DNA of 64,000 nt from an uncultured Eubacteriales bacterium (GCA_902795275.1 CADBKQ010000003.1:1-64000), one strand, 5' to 3'. Positions 16,004-26,403 are shown, counted from the first letter of the stretch. The notes: a model not told the origin generated them from the letters alone. Program-made: numbers and translations.

Positions 16004-16879
16004 TTATAATTCTTTTTTCATCGTGATTAAATGCATCTGCGCTTTCGCGCCCAGGCGCACAGGCAGGCCGGAGGTGCCCACGCCGTTGCTCACCAGGATA
16101 TCCACGCCATGCTCATGGTGCCAGCCGGACAGATAGCGGCTGCCGTAAATGCTGGAGGATTTAATGGCGTGGCCCATGAAAGCGACCTGCCCGCCGTGGG
16201 TGTGGCCGCAAAGGACCAGCTGGTAAAAAAGCGGGCCGGGCATTTTATAGGTCTCTGGCAGAATATCCGGCATATGCGGCAGGAATACGGTATAGTCCGC
16301 GGTTTTCGCCAGCGCCGCCGTTTTTTTCAGGTCGGGCTCGCCGCAGTAAAAATCGTCGCAGGATACGAAAGCCATCCGGCTTCCTTTGCGCTCCAGCACC
16401 ACGCCGTCGTTGACCAGCGGCATCACGCCGTCGTCCCGCATGGCGGCCAGCAGCTTTTCAAAGTTTTCCTCCGGCTTCATCCGGTCATGGTTGCCCATCA
16501 CGCCCAGCACGGCGGTCTTGGCCTGGAACCCAGGCTTTAATTGGAAAAACTCGATTGCGCCGTCGGAATCTATGCCATAATCGCCGCCCAGGATCACCAC
16601 ATCGGCATGCAGCTTGTTCACGCGCTGCGCCAGATCGCGCAAGCGTTCCTCCGAAAAGAGCGGGCCAAAGTGAATATCGGAAAGATACACGATCCGGAAG
16701 CCGTCGAACCCCGCTGGAATGCGGGGCGACCAATACAATTCTTCCTCCAGGTTCAGGCGGGAGGCTTCGTAAAGCGGATAAAAAACCGGCCAGGGCGGCA
16801 CCTTCGCCAGCAGCTTTCCCAGCCAGAATGGGGTGTGCGGCTTCTTCTTGCTTTCCCGATTGAGACGCCTGGGCTGCAT
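16004..16879 (-). CDS. metallophosphoesterase (YkuE-like)
   Basis: The 291-aa protein has the calcineurin-like phosphoesterase motifs in order: LSDIHFG (D-x-H), ILGGDYG, MGNHD, a late HMPD and GHTHGGQ. Together these bind two metal ions. An N-terminal segment rich in Pro/Trp (about 18-40) might associate with the membrane, as in YkuE, which is exported by Tat; no twin-Arg motif is visible here. AGGGAGGG precedes the ATG. Substrate unknown. Confidence 0.85.
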   Translation of the reverse strand: MQPRRLNRESKKKPHTPFWLGKLLAKVPPWPVFYPLYEASRLNLEEELYWSPRIPAGFDGFRIVYLSDIHFGPLFSEERLRDLAQRVNKLHADVVILGGDYGIDSDGAIEFFQLKPGFQAKTAVLGVMGNHDRMKPEENFEKLLAAMRDDGVMPLVNDGVVLERKGSRMAFVSCDDFYCGEPDLKKTAALAKTADYTVFLPHMPDILPETYKMPGPLFYQLVLCGHTHGGQVAFMGHAIKSSSIYGSRYLSGWHHEHGVDILVSNGVGTSGLPVRLGAKAQMHLITMKKEL

Positions 16880-17013
16880 GGACTTTTCCCTCCCTTTCCG
16901 GATGATGGAACCATTTTACCATATTTTGTTCTTTTGCGCAATCACCCATTCGTGAATCAGCGGGCTTTTCCCAGCCTGTTTTCCCGTCACAGGACAGCAG
17001 CTGTTTTTTCCCC

Positions 17014-17043
17014 TTGACAGAAGAGGAATTTCATGTGTATTAT
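17014..17043 (+). promoter_or_regulatory. galE promoter
   Basis: TTGACA (17014-17019), an 18-bp spacer and TATTAT (17038-17043); a TATAAT overlaps 3 bp further on. Confidence 0.75.
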
Positions 17044-17083
17044 AATAGAAACAGCTTATTCCGTAAATCAAGGAGGAAAGCAA

Positions 17084-18103
17084 ATGCGCGTTTTACTGAC
17101 AGGCGGAGCCGGATACATCGGCTCCCATACCGCCCTGTGCCTGCTGGAAGCGGGCCATGAAGTGGTCGTTTTGGATAACCTGGACAATTCCAGCCCCGAA
17201 TCCCTGCGCCGGGTGGAGGAGCTGACCGGCAGGAAAGCGCCCCTGGTGGTGGGCGACTGTACCGACGAAGCCGCCGTGACCGCCCTGTTTGAACAATATC
17301 AGCCCATCGACGCGGTGATCCACTTCGCGGGCCTCAAGGCCGTGGGCGAGTCCGTGGAAAAGCCCCTGAAATACTACCAGAACAACCTGGACGCCACCAT
17401 GACCCTGTGCAAGGTGATGCCCAAATTCAACTGTCCGGTGCTGGTGTTTTCCTCCTCCGCCACGGTCTACGGCACCAACCAGACCATGCCCCTGCGCGAG
17501 GATTTCCCCACCGGCTGCACCAACCCCTACGGCTGGACCAAGTGGATCAGCGAGCGCATCCTCACCGACGTGGCGAAGGCCGACCCCACCCGCTCCTTCA
17601 TTCTGCTGCGGTACTTCAACCCCATCGGCGCGCATGAGAGCGGCCGCATCGGCGAAGACCCAGCGGGCATTCCCAACAACCTGATGCCCTTCATCTGCCA
17701 GGTGGCCTCCGGCAAGCTGGATCATCTGCGGGTGTTCGGCGACGACTATCCCACCCGGGACGGCACGGGCGAACGCGACTACATCCACGTGATGGATCTG
17801 GCGGCGGGCCATCTGGCCGCGCTGGAATACGCGGTGAAGCGCACCGGCGTGGAAATCTTCAACCTGGGCACCGGCACGCCTTACAGCGTGCTGGACATCG
17901 TGCACACCTTTGAAAAAGAAAACAATCTGAAAATCCCCTACGAGATCACGCCCCGCCGGGCGGGCGACATCGCCGTCTGCTATGCCGACGCCACCCGCGC
18001 CAGGGAACTGCTGCACTGGCAGGCCAAGCGCGACCTGAACGCCATGTGCCGCGACGCCTGGAACTGGCAGAAGCAGAATCCCAGGGGGTATGGGGACAAG
18101 TAA
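17084..18103 (+). CDS. galE: UDP-glucose 4-epimerase
   Basis: The 339-aa protein is a short-chain dehydrogenase of the extended type. It has an N-terminal NAD-binding GGAGYIGSH (7-15), FSSSATVYG with the catalytic Ser/Thr, and the YxxxK pair in NPYGWTKW. NPIGAHESGRIGEDP and the C-terminal NLGTGTPYSV complete the GalE pattern. It interconverts UDP-glucose and UDP-galactose in the cytoplasm. AGGAGGAAAG lies 5 nt before the ATG chosen; 17 extra in-frame codons upstream overlap the promoter. Its own promoter and terminator make it monocistronic. Confidence 0.96.
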   Translation: MRVLLTGGAGYIGSHTALCLLEAGHEVVVLDNLDNSSPESLRRVEELTGRKAPLVVGDCTDEAAVTALFEQYQPIDAVIHFAGLKAVGESVEKPLKYYQNNLDATMTLCKVMPKFNCPVLVFSSSATVYGTNQTMPLREDFPTGCTNPYGWTKWISERILTDVAKADPTRSFILLRYFNPIGAHESGRIGEDPAGIPNNLMPFICQVASGKLDHLRVFGDDYPTRDGTGERDYIHVMDLAAGHLAALEYAVKRTGVEIFNLGTGTPYSVLDIVHTFEKENNLKIPYEITPRRAGDIAVCYADATRARELLHWQAKRDLNAMCRDAWNWQKQNPRGYGDK

Positions 18104-18159
18104 CCCGGCGCGCCGGATGATAGAATGCAGCGCAAAGAGCACAAAAGGATAGAAAACAG

Positions 18160-18199
18160 GAGACCGGCGGGATGTTGCGTCCCGCCGGTCTCCGTTTTA
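18160..18199 (+). terminator. terminator of galE
   Basis: A 14-bp perfect GC-rich stem (arms 18160-18173 and 18180-18193, 6-nt loop) is followed by GTTTTATTT, 10 bp before the convergent rho stop. Confidence 0.85.
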
Positions 18200-18209
18200 T
18201 TTCTGCTAA

Positions 18210-20084
18210 TCAATTGTTCAGCAGCGCTTCCAGCGCTTCATTGCTTTCAGCCTGAACGAACAGCGGCAGCAGCGTGTTCATGGCTTCGGCCGCGGACATG
18301 CCTTCGATCATTTTCCGCAGCTTCTGGGCTATGGCCTGTTCCTTCTCGCTCAGCAGCCATTCGTCGTGAACGGTGGCGCACTTGTCGGGCGCCATCATGA
18401 CGGGCTGATTGGGCCCCTGCTGCCGAAGCATGCAGGTCATATTTCCGTTGCCTTCAAAGCTCTGGAGGATGGCGTTATCCAGATCGTTTCCGCTTTCCGC
18501 GATCATGGTGGCCACGATGGTCAGGCTGCCGCCCTCCCGGGTGTTCCGCGCCGCGCCGAAAAACCGCTTGGGCTTGTTGAGCGCGCCGGCGGCCAGGCCG
18601 TTGCTGAGGGTGCGGGCGGTGGAGGGCGCGAACGCGTTGCAGGCGCTGGTCAGGCGGGTCAGGCTGTCCACCAGCAGCACCACATCCTTCTTCGCTTCCG
18701 TCAGCCGCATGGCGCGTTCCAGCGCCAGTTCCGCGGCGCGCGCCTGGTTTTCGGGCGTTTCATCAAAGGAAGCGTAAGCCAGGTCGCATTCCACGGCGTC
18801 CGCCATTTCCGTCACTTCTTCGGGCCGAGCGTCCAGCAGGAGCATCATCAGATGGGCTTTGGCGTGGTTCTTGGCCACGTGAGCGGCCAGCTTGCGCATC
18901 AGCGCCAGCCGATCCACCCGGCTGGAACAGCAGAGCATGGCGCGCTGGCCAAACCCGATGGGACAGAGCAAATCAATCAGCCGCAGGATGGGATCGTTTT
19001 CTTTCTTTGCGCTCAGGGTGATCCGCTTCTTGGGATAGATGGGAGTCAGCTCGTCAAACCGCGGGCGCTCCGGCATTTCATCGGGCAGCGAACCATTGAT
19101 TTCCGTGATGTACAGCATCGCGCTGTACCGGTCAGACTCCCGCTGCGGGCGGACCTTCCCCACGATATAATCGCCGGTGCACAGAGAGAAGCGCCGGATC
19201 TGGGCGTTGGAAATGTAGACGTCCTGCTTGCCGGGCAGGTAATGATTCGTGCGCAGGAAGCCGTAGCCGTCGGGATGCACCTCCAGCACGCCTTCGCCGT
19301 CATAGCAGTCGCCCGCCGCCAGAATTTCGGACAGTCCGGCGTTCGTGCCCTGCTCCCTGTGGGGAGCGTAGCCGCCCTGGGCATAGCCGTAGCCGCCCTG
19401 ATTATATCCGGAGTTCCCGGGCGCAGCGCCATAATCCTGCTGCGCGGGCGCGCCGGCATAGCCGCGGTAAGGCTCGGGCTCCTGCTGGGGCTGTTCCGGG
19501 CCAAAGCGGTTCACATAGGTCGGCTGCTGAATCCGGTGCTGGCTCCTCGGGTCGGGGCGGGCATAGCCGCGCTGATCCTGGGCCGCGGACTGCGCCGGAC
19601 GCGACCAGGAATTGGCGTTCGCGGGGCGCTGATAATTGGGGGTCTGGGCCTGATACGTGCGGGGATTGTGCCAGGCGCGGGAACCTTCCATGGTGAAAGC
19701 CGGCGCTTTGGCTGAAATGGTGCTGAGAGAAGAACCGGCGGTCGGCGCCGGGTTCGGCGCGGGAACGGGGCGGGCCGTCATCCGGGCGGGGGCGCGCAGG
19801 GCGGGATTGGCCGTGAGCACGGGCACATCGTCGTCATCGTCGATTTCCTCATCGTCGGTGATGATGGCCGCGCTGCGAATCGGCCGCGAAGCAGGCTCCT
19901 GCTCCTCCTGCTGCTGGGGCTCTGCCTCCGGTTCGGCGGGCGCTTCAGCCGCACCGCCCGCCGCGGCTTCTTTTAATTTTTCCACGATACCCTGCTTATT
20001 GATGCCCGCCCCCAGCTTGACGCCCATTTCCTTGGCTTTCTGACGCAGCTCGATCACGGACATTTTTTCAAAAGACTCGCTCAT
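18210..20084 (-). CDS. rho: Rho-family protein with degenerate nucleotide-binding motifs
   Basis: The 624-aa protein has the full Rho order: SAP-like N-terminal domain (1-40), a long disordered linker rich in Pro/Gln/Tyr/Gly (41-248), a cold-shock RNA-binding domain (263-345; VLEVHPDGYGFLRTNHYLPG) and the RecA-type motor domain (350-610). Walker B (DVVLLVDSLTRL, 467-478) and KPKRFFGAARN (504-514) are intact. The Walker A region, usually GKGQRGLIVAPPKAGKT, instead reads GFGQRAMLCCSSRVDRL (378-393), without GKT. The segment that normally supplies the arginine finger reads MMAPDKCATVHDEWLL, with no Arg. No frameshift explains this. It may bind RNA without hydrolysing ATP. Confidence 0.88.
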   Translation of the reverse strand: MSESFEKMSVIELRQKAKEMGVKLGAGINKQGIVEKLKEAAAGGAAEAPAEPEAEPQQQEEQEPASRPIRSAAIITDDEEIDDDDDVPVLTANPALRAPARMTARPVPAPNPAPTAGSSLSTISAKAPAFTMEGSRAWHNPRTYQAQTPNYQRPANANSWSRPAQSAAQDQRGYARPDPRSQHRIQQPTYVNRFGPEQPQQEPEPYRGYAGAPAQQDYGAAPGNSGYNQGGYGYAQGGYAPHREQGTNAGLSEILAAGDCYDGEGVLEVHPDGYGFLRTNHYLPGKQDVYISNAQIRRFSLCTGDYIVGKVRPQRESDRYSAMLYITEINGSLPDEMPERPRFDELTPIYPKKRITLSAKKENDPILRLIDLLCPIGFGQRAMLCCSSRVDRLALMRKLAAHVAKNHAKAHLMMLLLDARPEEVTEMADAVECDLAYASFDETPENQARAAELALERAMRLTEAKKDVVLLVDSLTRLTSACNAFAPSTARTLSNGLAAGALNKPKRFFGAARNTREGGSLTIVATMIAESGNDLDNAILQSFEGNGNMTCMLRQQGPNQPVMMAPDKCATVHDEWLLSEKEQAIAQKLRKMIEGMSAAEAMNTLLPLFVQAESNEALEALLNN

Positions 20085-20343
20085 TCATATCCTCCTTGAT
20101 ATGGAAGCGCACAATGAAATTACAAAAAGAATCATTCCGTCCGGGAAGAACGGAAGAAGAGAAGCGAGGAATATCCAGCTCCGAAGGGAAAACCGAACGT
20201 TAATAAACTTTCATTGCATGCTTCTTTCTCACGAAATTGAACGGCGCTGTTAAATCTCCAGCCGTTTGTTTTTATTATATCAAATCCGGATTGAAATTTC
20301 AACCAACCGCGTGAAATAATTTTATCGTTCATGATACGAAAAA
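20085..20343. other. rho leader and upstream non-coding region
   Basis: The stretch of about 300 bp between the rho start and the GNAT stop holds no gene that I can support. It contains the rho ribosome binding site (AAGGAGGAT), a leader of roughly 180 nt, the rho promoter and the terminator of the gene upstream. A long leader before rho fits autoregulation by Rho, known in other bacteria; that is inference here. Confidence 0.6.
20274..20302 (-). promoter_or_regulatory. rho promoter
   Basis: On the minus strand TTGAAA (20297-20302) and TATAAT (20274-20279) are 17 bp apart, giving a leader of roughly 180 nt. Confidence 0.75.
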
Positions 20344-20370
20344 ACGGCTTTCATGAAAGATGAAAACCGT
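20338..20370 (-). terminator. terminator of the GNAT gene
   Basis: On the minus strand an 11-bp stem (ACGGTTTTCAT with ATGAAAGCCGT, one G-U) around CTTTC is followed by TTTTTT. Confidence 0.85.
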
Positions 20371-20391
20371 CATTTTGGATCGTGCGCAGAG

Positions 20392-20961
20392 CTATGGCCT
20401 GGAAAGCGCATAGGTGCATTCGTCGCCGTTTTTTTCGCCCGGGCGCTTCGCGGGCCGGGCTTCCGGTTCAATGGCGCGCAGGGTCATGCCCAGGCGCTCC
20501 ATCACGTTTCGGGAAGGAATATTGCGGCTGTCGCAGTGGGCGATCACGGTGTCCGCGCCCATGACCTCAAAGGCCGTCCGCATCAGTTCCCGGCCCGCTT
20601 CCGTGGCATAGCCTCTCCCCCGGTATTCCGGCAGCAGGATCCAGCCGATCTCCGCCGTACCCGGTTCAGCTTCCACCCATTCCACGCTGCCGTCGCCGAT
20701 GGCTTCGCCGGTTTCCTTCACCACCAGGCAGAACTCCCGGGCGCGGATGGGGGTTTTCTTCCAGTTTTTCAGCGCGTAATCCAGGAACCACCGGGCGTCG
20801 GATTCCGGCGTGGTGCCGATGCGCCCCCAGTAGTAGAGATATTCCGTGGTCGCCGGGTCGGAGGAAATGCGCAGGATCAGGGGATAGTCCGCTTCCGTGA
20901 AAGGGCGCAGCGCCAGGCGTTCCGTTTCAAGGCGGAAAAATTCATCGTATTCTTTCGACAT
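20392..20961 (-). CDS. GNAT family N-acetyltransferase (RimJ/RimL type)
   Basis: The 189-aa protein begins with ETERLALRPFTEADYPLI, typical of the RimJ/RimL group. The acetyl-CoA-binding motif A appears as LLPEYRGRGYATEA (about 112-125), followed by motif B with NIPSRNVMERLGM. Such enzymes acetylate protein N-termini or small amines; the substrate cannot be inferred. It is a single gene behind the L27 terminator with a terminator of its own. Confidence 0.88.
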   Translation of the reverse strand: MSKEYDEFFRLETERLALRPFTEADYPLILRISSDPATTEYLYYWGRIGTTPESDARWFLDYALKNWKKTPIRAREFCLVVKETGEAIGDGSVEWVEAEPGTAEIGWILLPEYRGRGYATEAGRELMRTAFEVMGADTVIAHCDSRNIPSRNVMERLGMTLRAIEPEARPAKRPGEKNGDECTYALSRP

Positions 20962-20983
20962 AGCTTCTCCTGTTCCGTACAGA

Positions 20984-21020
20984 AAAAGGGCCGCTTGCCA
21001 AATTGGGAAGCAGCCCTTTT
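20984..21020 (-). terminator. terminator of the L21-Prp-L27 operon
   Basis: On the minus strand AAAAGGGCTGCTTCCC pairs with GGCAAGCGGCCCTTTT (two mismatches), and the stem runs into TTTTTC just after the L27 stop. Confidence 0.8.
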
Positions 21021-21029
21021 GTTTGCTCG

Positions 21030-21323
21030 TTACTGGGCAACGGTCTCGGTGGGATGCACGGAAACCTGTTTCTTGAACTTGCCCTTGCGTTCAAACTTCA
21101 TCACGCCGTCCGCCTTGGCGAACAGGGTGTCGTCCTTGCCGATGCCGACGTTCAGGCCGGGCAGGATCTTGGTGCCGCGCTGCCGCACCAGGATGTTGCC
21201 AGCCAGCACGAACTGGCCGTCAGCCCGCTTCGGGCCCAGTCGCTTGCTTTCGCTGTCGCGGCCGTTCCGGGTGGAACCCATACCTTTTTTATGGGCGAAA
21301 AGCTGAAGATTGAGCTTCAACAT
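21030..21323 (-). CDS. rpmA: 50S ribosomal protein L27, with cleavable N-terminal extension
   Basis: The 97-aa protein has the L27 hallmark [19 protein letters not shown]. It begins with [14 protein letters not shown], the Firmicutes-type extension known in Staphylococcus aureus to be removed after the Phe by the protease Prp to expose the mature N-terminus that reaches the peptidyl transferase centre. The gene for Prp lies immediately upstream. GGAGGTAACC sits before the ATG; the longer frame extends into prp and is not the real start. Confidence 0.97.
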   Translation of the reverse strand: MLKLNLQLFAHKKGMGSTRNGRDSESKRLGPKRADGQFVLAGNILVRQRGTKILPGLNVGIGKDDTLFAKADGVMKFERKGKFKKQVSVHPTETVAQ

Positions 21324-21340
21324 GATGGTTACCTCCATAT

Positions 21341-21652
21341 TTACAATTCGTTGAGAAGAATATACCGGGAATATTGCTCCGCCAGATCGCGCAGTCCCTG
21401 GCGCAGGGTTTGCAGGATCACCTGGGCGTCGTGGCCGCTGTTCCTGGGAACCACCACGCGCATGCGCCCGTCCGATGTTTTCACCGTCGGCTTCACGCCC
21501 GCCACCGTTTCCAGCGCGTTGACGCAGGTGGTGGTGAGGACGGAGACCGCGGCGCACACGATGTCCTGACCCGCTTCGGCATAACCGGCATGGCCTTTGA
21601 CGTCAAAGCCGGTGATGCATTCGTCCTGGGAACGCAGCGCTACGCGGATCAT
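21341..21652 (-). CDS. prp: ribosomal-processing cysteine protease Prp
   Basis: The 103-aa protein shows the Prp pattern [18 protein letters not shown] with the catalytic pair His21 and Cys33. Prp removes the N-terminal extension of L27. It is encoded between L21 and L27 (gaps of 4 and 17 nt), the usual Firmicutes arrangement, and matches the extended L27 found here. Confidence 0.95.
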   Translation of the reverse strand: MIRVALRSQDECITGFDVKGHAGYAEAGQDIVCAAVSVLTTTCVNALETVAGVKPTVKTSDGRMRVVVPRNSGHDAQVILQTLRQGLRDLAEQYSRYILLNEL

Positions 21653-21656
21653 ACTC

Positions 21657-21962
21657 TCAGCCGTTGATGCCGGTGATTTCCACCTGGGTGAAGGGCTGAC
21701 GGTGGCCAGCCTTGCGGCGATAGTTCTTCTTGCTCTTGTACTTGAAGACGACGATCTTTTCGCCCTTGCCGTGGCGAACGATTTTGCCGGTCACGGTGGC
21801 GCCGGTGATGAAGGGGTTGCCCACTTCGATGGTCTCGCCGGAGAGCATCAGCACGGGGAAGGTGACCACTTCGCCCACTTCGTTTTCCAGCTTTTCGATG
21901 TAGATGGTGTCGCCCTCGGACACCCGATACTGTTTGCCGCCTGTCGCAATAATCGCGTACAT
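21657..21962 (-). CDS. rplU: 50S ribosomal protein L21
   Basis: The 101-aa protein begins [25 protein letters not shown] and contains [22 protein letters not shown], both typical of L21, which binds 23S rRNA in the large subunit. The start with AGGAGGTGCTGC was chosen; 31 codons further up lie in the leader. It is the first gene of the L21-Prp-L27 operon. Confidence 0.97.
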   Translation of the reverse strand: MYAIIATGGKQYRVSEGDTIYIEKLENEVGEVVTFPVLMLSGETIEVGNPFITGATVTGKIVRHGKGEKIVVFKYKSKKNYRRKAGHRQPFTQVEITGING

Positions 21963-21974
21963 GTTAGCAGCACC

Positions 21975-22080
21975 TCCTATTATTTCTCGCCGGGCTTCCA
22001 CGGAGGGAAAGGAGGCGTATTTCAGCCATGGGGCAGCGCGAACGCGCTTTAACAAAGCCCCTCCCGAGCGGATTACCGAA
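21975..22080 (-). promoter_or_regulatory. leader of the L21 operon, possibly structured
   Basis: About 115 nt separate the promoter from the L21 start. The leader can form a hairpin with arms near GGGGC and GCCCC. An L21 autoregulatory leader is known in Firmicutes; I cannot confirm that this one matches the model. Confidence 0.3.
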
Positions 22081-22081
22081 G

Positions 22082-22110
22082 AAGTATATCATGAAAGGGA
22101 AGGAATGTCA
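22082..22110 (-). promoter_or_regulatory. promoter of the L21-Prp-L27 operon
   Basis: On the minus strand TTGACA (22105-22110) and TATACT (22082-22087) with a 17-bp spacer. Confidence 0.85.
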
Positions 22111-22154
22111 ACGGTTTTTTCACGAAAAAAATGGAAATATGGGGGCTGAAACAG

Positions 22155-22184
22155 TTGACAAATCAAGAAAAACCGATGTACAAT
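22155..22184 (+). promoter_or_regulatory. typA promoter
   Basis: TTGACA (22155-22160), an 18-bp spacer and TACAAT (22179-22184), divergent from the L21 operon promoter. Confidence 0.8.
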
Positions 22185-22229
22185 GTATCGTTGGTTTTTG
22201 AACCGACTGGAGGGAGAAGAGAAACACCT

Positions 22230-24059
<1,830 letters not shown>

Positions 24060-24073
24060 GCAGATGAAAATAC

Positions 24074-24107
24074 AAACGGCAGAGGATTTGCTCCCCTGCC
24101 GTTTTCG
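24074..24107 (+). terminator. terminator of typA
   Basis: AAACGGCAGAGG pairs with CCCCTGCCGTTT (one mismatch) around a 7-nt loop and runs into TTTTC. It lies before the convergent GNAT stop. Confidence 0.8.
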
Positions 24108-24123
24108 TATGTGCGGAGCCGGG

Positions 24124-24555
24124 TCATTCCACCGTGAACTCCGTCCATTCGATATGGTTGTATTTCATCACTTCGTCAGCCTTTTTCATGCCGAGCTTTT
24201 CATAAAAGGGGACGGCTTTTTCGTTTGCCGCCAGATACACGGCGATGTCCTTTTCTCCGCCCGCGAGCGCCAGCGCGGCCTTCATCAGGCGCCTGCCGAT
24301 GCCTTGGCGGACGCAGCTTCGGTCAACCCCCAGATCGGTGACAAACAGCCAGTAGGCAAAGTCCGTCACCCCCATCAGCACGCCAACGACGCGATGCGCC
24401 TCATCCCTTGCGACCAGACTGATCGACGCGTTTTCCAGCAGCCTGGGAATGCGCTCCTCAAACCGTTCTTTGGGGTACTGGGAGCCCAGGTCTGTCCGCT
24501 TCAAAAAATCAATGTATTCCCCGGCGGTCAGCCGTTCGCTCTGAATCTCATACAT
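24124..24555 (-). CDS. GNAT family N-acetyltransferase
   Basis: The 143-aa protein shows the GNAT core: VVGVLMGVTDFAYWLFVTDLGVDRSC, motif A as VRQGIGRRLMKAAL (about 83-96) and the C-terminal NEKAVPFYEKLGMKKADE. It should transfer an acetyl group from acetyl-CoA; the substrate is unknown. It lies 43 bp after the diguanylate cyclase gene on the same strand. Confidence 0.88.
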   Translation of the reverse strand: MYEIQSERLTAGEYIDFLKRTDLGSQYPKERFEERIPRLLENASISLVARDEAHRVVGVLMGVTDFAYWLFVTDLGVDRSCVRQGIGRRLMKAALALAGGEKDIAVYLAANEKAVPFYEKLGMKKADEVMKYNHIEWTEFTVE

Positions 24556-24598
24556 GGCGCTCTCCCGGATTGAGTATTCTGAATGGATTGTCCGCGCA

Positions 24599-26338
24599 TC
24601 AATCCGTGCGCACCGTTTTCATGCGAACCTTTTCCCTGTACATTTCGTTGTCCGCGCGTTCCAGCACGCTTTCCGCGTTCGCGTCCTTCTCCGGATCATA
24701 CATCGCGATGCCCTTGGAGAGGTTGATTTTCTCCCAGGGATTCTCCGTCACGGCGTTGCACTCCTCCATCCTTTCATCGAACTGCGCGAACAGCGCTTCC
24801 CAGTTCTGATAATCGTCTCCCTGCAGGATGGCGGCGAATTCGTCCCCGCCGATGCGGAACACGGGGCTGTGGGCGAATGTCTTGCAGATAAACATGCATC
24901 CCGTGCGCAGATAAGTGTCGCCGTGCGCATGCCCGTACTGGTCGTTGATGTTTTTCAGGTAATTGCAGTCAAACATGACGATGGCGAATTCCACGGGCTT
25001 TTCGTCTTCCCCGGAAGTGATCAGATCGTCTATCTTGCTCAGCTGCATTTCAAACGCGCCCTTGTTTTTCACGTGGGTCAGCGCATCCTTGTACGCCTTG
25101 CTGTTCAGGTCGTTGATGTAGACCTTCAAGTGCTCCACCAGCTGCTGGAAGGATTTGGTCAGGATACCGACCTCGTCGTTCCCGTCATATTCCAGCTTCA
25201 ATTCATAGTCGCCCTCGGCGATCCGCTGGGACGCGGCGGTAAGCGTTTGCAGCGGTTCGATGATACGCTGGGTGGCCAGCATGGTCACGATGCTGAACAC
25301 CAGCAGGATCGCGCCGCCGATGAAGAAGAAGCTCTTGATCATCTCGTACCAGCTTTCGCTGATTTCCATGGTGGGCGCCATGATTATCAGCCGCAGCCCG
25401 TTTTCCAGGCTGCAAAACACAGCCTTCTTTTCCACGCCGTCAAAGTGGTAACGGAAAATACACACATCGTTTTTATCCACCACCGGGTTATTCGCGGGCT
25501 CCGCTATTTCGGGAACCACGTTATCTACCCGGACGCCGGATTCCAGATGGGGATGGTAGACCACCACGCCTTCCGCGTCCACCAGGCAGGCGTAGCCGGT
25601 TTCATAGATTTTGATACTGTCAATCTGGCTCACAAGAGTTTCGTAGCCGATGTCCATGCCGATCACGCCGATGAATGTGTCGGTCTTATAAATCGGCACA
25701 ACGTAGGAAATCATTGTTTCGTTCAGGTTGGCGTTGAAATAAGGCTCCAGCCACGACGGGCCGCCGCGCTGCAAGGGCAGGGAATACCAGCCCACGTGGG
25801 AAATATCGTCCATAGAATAGGAAAAAACGCTGTCCATGGTCTGCCTGGAAAACTGCGATGTTCCGGTCCTGGTAAAGAGAAAGCCGGAATATTTGTTTGT
25901 AAGTTCGGGATTCAGGCAGTAATAGTAGGAGCTGATCCCGGTGGTATAGTTCGCCGCGTTGCGGAACACGGCTTCCACTTTGTCCGCATGCTCCTTCAGA
26001 TAAGCGTCCAGCTCCTGCTGGCGAGTGCTTTCCCAGTCGCGCATCCCGGTCATGGCCGCGCCGTAGCCCTGCACGCCAACCACGCCGCCCGCCACGAGCG
26101 CATCGCCGCTCATTTCCTCCGTGGCATAGCGGGCGGCAATGTCCACCGATTGCTCGATGCTCTTGAGATACTCGTTCAGGTTTTTGCGTTTGGCGTCGCA
26201 CAGCAGGGTCATTTCCTGGTCGGACGAGCGCTCGCCTTCGCTTCGGATAAACAGAATGCCGACGGCGCCGGTCAGAAGCACGCTGACCAGGATGGCGATC
26301 ATGGTGATCAGCGAAATCTTCGTGCGTATGGAACGCAT
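24599..26338 (-). CDS. membrane diguanylate cyclase (Cache-HAMP-GGDEF)
   Basis: The 579-aa protein has an N-terminal membrane segment (about 10-30), a large extracytoplasmic Cache-type sensor (about 35-285, with FIGVIGMDIGYETLV), a second membrane segment (about 290-315), a HAMP region and a GGDEF domain with an intact GGDEF active site (FRIGGDEFAAIL, near 492-503). The inhibitory RxxD site upstream of GGDEF is missing. It should make cyclic di-GMP in response to an external ligand. I place the start at the third Met in MASMRSIRTK because AAGGAGG abuts the first ATG. It lies 65 bp after rodA. Confidence 0.9.
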   Translation of the reverse strand: MRSIRTKISLITMIAILVSVLLTGAVGILFIRSEGERSSDQEMTLLCDAKRKNLNEYLKSIEQSVDIAARYATEEMSGDALVAGGVVGVQGYGAAMTGMRDWESTRQQELDAYLKEHADKVEAVFRNAANYTTGISSYYYCLNPELTNKYSGFLFTRTGTSQFSRQTMDSVFSYSMDDISHVGWYSLPLQRGGPSWLEPYFNANLNETMISYVVPIYKTDTFIGVIGMDIGYETLVSQIDSIKIYETGYACLVDAEGVVVYHPHLESGVRVDNVVPEIAEPANNPVVDKNDVCIFRYHFDGVEKKAVFCSLENGLRLIIMAPTMEISESWYEMIKSFFFIGGAILLVFSIVTMLATQRIIEPLQTLTAASQRIAEGDYELKLEYDGNDEVGILTKSFQQLVEHLKVYINDLNSKAYKDALTHVKNKGAFEMQLSKIDDLITSGEDEKPVEFAIVMFDCNYLKNINDQYGHAHGDTYLRTGCMFICKTFAHSPVFRIGGDEFAAILQGDDYQNWEALFAQFDERMEECNAVTENPWEKINLSKGIAMYDPEKDANAESVLERADNEMYREKVRMKTVRTD

Positions 26339-26403
26339 GGATGCCATACCTCCTTCATGCAGGGATTGGGCTGCTTTTTGCGCAGGTGCTGATCATGCGG
26401 AAA

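Noticed and set aside
18900-18960. frameshift or sequencing error as explanation for the missing Rho Walker A motif
   Set aside because: The frame is open on both sides, flanking residues align with Rho without a shift, and the codons around it have normal usage.
18366-19715. 449-codon open frame antisense to rho
   Set aside because: The composition is that of a shadow frame and the minus-strand frame encodes recognisable Rho domains.
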